A DNA stretch of 28,758 nt from Pinguiococcus pyrenoidosus. Its lineage: Eukaryota > Sar > Pinguiophyceae > Pinguiochrysidales > Pinguiochrysidaceae. The notes under the pieces were generated by a model. It was not told the DNA's origin. It ran no database searches and worked only from the letters and a program-made list of their open reading frames with translations. Both the position numbers and the translations under genes were made by a program. The stretch spans positions 1 to 28,758 of the forward strand of contig JAAMXY010000110.1 of assembly GCA_019677205.1 (NCBI GenBank), written 5' to 3'. The stretch's first letter is position 1. The number at the start of each line of letters is the position of its first letter. Positions 26,496-28,758 of the stretch are shown here, in pieces.

Positions 26496-28758
26496 ATGCC
26501 GGACCGCCACAGTGGCTATTCAGGCCTCGTGCCGCCCAGTCCGAATGAGACGGAGCAGCTGAAGCGCGATCGCCTGAGGCGCACGCGTCTGATCCGCCTT
26601 CAGCAAGTCCGGCAGCAGGAGTCCGCCATCGCTCGCGAGCAGCGCGAATCTCTCAAACGCCGAAAGCTGCACAGAAAGCGGCAAGTCGCCGCGCGAGCCG
26701 AGGCGGAGTTTTATCGGGCGAAGAAGGCTGCTCTGGAGGAGGCCACGCAGAAGTTCCGCAAGGTCACCGACGACATGGGGGGAGCGCATCGCTCTGCGGA
26801 AGTTGCGCAAGCCAATGCGGTGGTCTCCGCCCGCTACCAGGGCGTTCTCAAGACGTCTAGAGACGCGCGCGCAAAGCGACTGGCGGCTGACGCGGCCACA
26901 AAAGTTCGAAAGAGTGCCACAGAAAGAGAGAAGCCCATCCGACAGGCGCGGCGGAGGAGAGACTTGCAGGTTACCGCTGCTTCCAAAGCTCGCGCAGAGA
27001 ACAAGGAGAGGCTCAAGAAGCGTGATGAGTTCCTCTTCGAGGCACAGGAAGCAGGGCTGAAAGCAAAGCTCGCAGAAGCGAAGGAACGTGCCGATCGGAC
27101 GCTGGTCTACGACGCTTCTAGAATCGTCGCCCAGCATGCGCCTCAGCTGATGAATTTCAAGGACGCCAAAGTATCTGCGACGATTGTCAAGCACAAGGCG
27201 CGGCCTGGTCGTCCTGAAGATCTCGATCTCGCCACCGTAGGTGGCCGTGCGGTGGAGGCAGCCAATGTGCTCAACGAGGTAGAAAAGGCACGCGAAGAAG
27301 ATGCTACCGCGGCAGATCTGCAGAGCAAGAAGGAGCGGGAGAACCGAGAGCAAGCTGCACGTCGGGCTGCCGACGCAGTGGAAGCCCTCGTTGCGGAGCG
27401 CGACCTCGACGCAATAGAAGCTCAGCTGTCTGCTTTGGTCGCCATGGAGGCGACTGCTTCAGCATTCCATGCGCCAGCGCGCTCATCCACCGTGCCCCTA
27501 TCGCGCTACGTGGAAGCAGAGATGGAGAGCCATGAGCGGATGGAGCAGATGGCCACCAAAGCCTTTGAAGATGAGCTCTTGGAGGACCCGCCTCCGAAGA
27601 ACGAAAATGTGCAAGGGAAGCTAACGTCGACCGGGAAGGTCTACACTTGTGAGGAGAGCAGGACTACGCTGTCGGTCAGGAGGAGCATCGTGAAGGGCGC
27701 AGGCGTGGCAGCGCTTCAAACGGTAGAAACTGCTGTGGCGCCTGAAGGGGAAGGGCCCGAAAGTGCTGTCAGCAAGACAAAGACTGTCGAGTCCTTCGAG
27801 GAGGAGACCGGCTCCCAGAGCGCGTATGACGAAGCGGACGACGAGAAATCGGCTGATACCTACGACACGCCTCCGTTGGAAGATCAACTGGCATTGGACG
27901 TGCTTCTTCATCGAATCACCGAGGCGACCGAGGCCAATCGAGAGATGGCTGAGACTCAACAAGGCGGCCCGGTTCAAGTGCCGTTCCCGACAGAGCTTCT
28001 GCCGAGCGCTGCATGGCCGCCACAAGCCTCGCCAAAGAGCGAGTCGCCAGAAGAGATCCAAGGCCCCGAGCTTCGCAGAGTGGATGTCGCTCCACCAAAG
28101 GAGGAGTCACCAGAAGAGGCCCAAGACCCAGAGGCTAGCGGCGTGGACGTCGCCCCATGCGCAGCAACGTACGAAGCGCAGTCTTCGGACGACGCCTTGC
28201 AGGATGAAACAAGCAATCTTCACGAGTCTTCCTCGGACAAACAGCTTGGACAAGGAGTCAGGAATGCGCCAGTTGACGCAATGGCCCAAGCCTTGGGCTA
28301 CGCGAGCGTATCTGAGAATGACGACGACGATGATAGTGACGATGACGACGACAATGAAGACACGGATCTCAAAACGACGGATCTCAACAAGCGCATCAAG
28401 TGGCCATCCAGCTGCAAAGAAGAAGCCGGCATCGAGGACCAGAAGAGTGACTCGTCTGGATCAGACGACGATGGGAACGACGACTTTGACGCTGGAGCTT
28501 CAGCAAGCGCGAGGGTGCCTTTGCGCTCATCTTCAGCAGCGGCGGAAAGCGTTCCTGCCCGCGAAGACGTCGCGGGCGAGTCGCACAAGGAAGGTGAAGG
28601 CATGGAGGGAAAAGGCGGAGCGAGTGAGGAGCTGCAAAGCGGAAGCAACGAGACCATTGCAATGAGGGGAAACACCGTAGTTTCGTTAGAGCCCGGGCAC
28701 GCGGAGACGACCGCCCAGAGCATCGGTCTTATTCGTGCTTTGACGATGGCCGAGCCGG
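26496..28758 (+). CDS. CEP295/Ana1-like centriolar protein, N-terminal part (runs off the window)
   Basis: The frame opens at ATG 26496 and stays open for 754 codons to the window edge, so the C-terminus is missing. Residues 15-60 (SPNETEQLKRD, then RLIRLQQVRQQESAIAREQR) parallel the start of human CEP295 (SPNE, then RKLRLLQVREQERDIA) in sequence, spacing and position. MGGAHRSAE near 92 parallels MGEGHRQAKE. Most of residues 20-350 is Arg/Lys/Glu/Ala-rich coiled coil. From about 370 it becomes acidic, Ser-rich and disordered, with an imperfect repeat at about 508-550 (SPEEIQGPE and SPEEAQDPE, each followed by VDVAP) and an Asp run near 610-622. CEP295/Ana1 drives centriole maturation and elongation in animals. 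The assignment rests on the N-terminus only and on remembered homologues; coiled coils attract false matches. Confidence 0.55.
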   Translation, partial: MPDRHSGYSGLVPPSPNETEQLKRDRLRRTRLIRLQQVRQQESAIAREQRESLKRRKLHRKRQVAARAEAEFYRAKKAALEEATQKFRKVTDDMGGAHRSAEVAQANAVVSARYQGVLKTSRDARAKRLAADAATKVRKSATEREKPIRQARRRRDLQVTAASKARAENKERLKKRDEFLFEAQEAGLKAKLAEAKERADRTLVYDASRIVAQHAPQLMNFKDAKVSATIVKHKARPGRPEDLDLATVGGRAVEAANVLNEVEKAREEDATAADLQSKKERENREQAARRAADAVEALVAERDLDAIEAQLSALVAMEATASAFHAPARSSTVPLSRYVEAEMESHERMEQMATKAFEDELLEDPPPKNENVQGKLTSTGKVYTCEESRTTLSVRRSIVKGAGVAALQTVETAVAPEGEGPESAVSKTKTVESFEEETGSQSAYDEADDEKSADTYDTPPLEDQLALDVLLHRITEATEANREMAETQQGGPVQVPFPTELLPSAAWPPQASPKSESPEEIQGPELRRVDVAPPKEESPEEAQDPEASGVDVAPCAATYEAQSSDDALQDETSNLHESSSDKQLGQGVRNAPVDAMAQALGYASVSENDDDDDSDDDDDNEDTDLKTTDLNKRIKWPSSCKEEAGIEDQKSDSSGSDDDGNDDFDAGASASARVPLRSSSAAAESVPAREDVAGESHKEGEGMEGKGGASEELQSGSNETIAMRGNTVVSLEPGHAETTAQSIGLIRALTMAEP

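Overview
The window is nuclear DNA from a eukaryotic microbe. It is GC-rich in the genes, with AT-rich islands between them. Introns are few, short and GT-AG: I can place five, of 136, 71, 65, 280 and 61 bases. The gene content suggests a non-opisthokont protist or alga with a flagellate or centriolar stage. There is an organellar DNA polymerase of the plant/protist POP type, and the truncated last gene resembles the N-terminus of the centriole protein CEP295. I cannot name the lineage. A red alga would fit the compact architecture but not a centriole gene; a stramenopile or another SAR-type alga is possible.

Layout, left to right. A possible start codon of a gene leaving the window on the left (-) is followed by about 1.3 kb without a recognisable gene. 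Next come TMEM258/OST5 (+, two exons), CPSF1/CPSF160 (-, three exons), a small TPR protein (+, two exons), POP DNA polymerase (-), the cohesin regulator PDS5 (+), a phytanoyl-CoA-dioxygenase-like oxygenase (-), an unidentified multi-pass membrane protein (+), the class I ribonucleotide reductase large subunit (-, two exons) and a CEP295-like protein (+, cut by the window end).

The strands alternate without exception across nine consecutive genes. Every spacer is therefore either tail-to-tail (158-364 bases, two of the four holding a short tandem repeat) or head-to-head (336-645 bases, acting as a shared promoter). Three of the four head-to-head spacers contain E2F-like sites (TTTSSCGC type); TTTCCCGCCC occurs in all three. 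Two of those spacers each pair DNA-replication or cell-division genes: POP with PDS5, and ribonucleotide reductase with the CEP295-like gene. The simplest reading is a compact genome that coordinates S-phase genes through bidirectional E2F promoters.

I saw no tRNA, rRNA, transposon, CRISPR array or virus-like gene. The least explained items are the membrane protein, the two SAP-type motifs inside the POP polymerase, and the gene-free left end.
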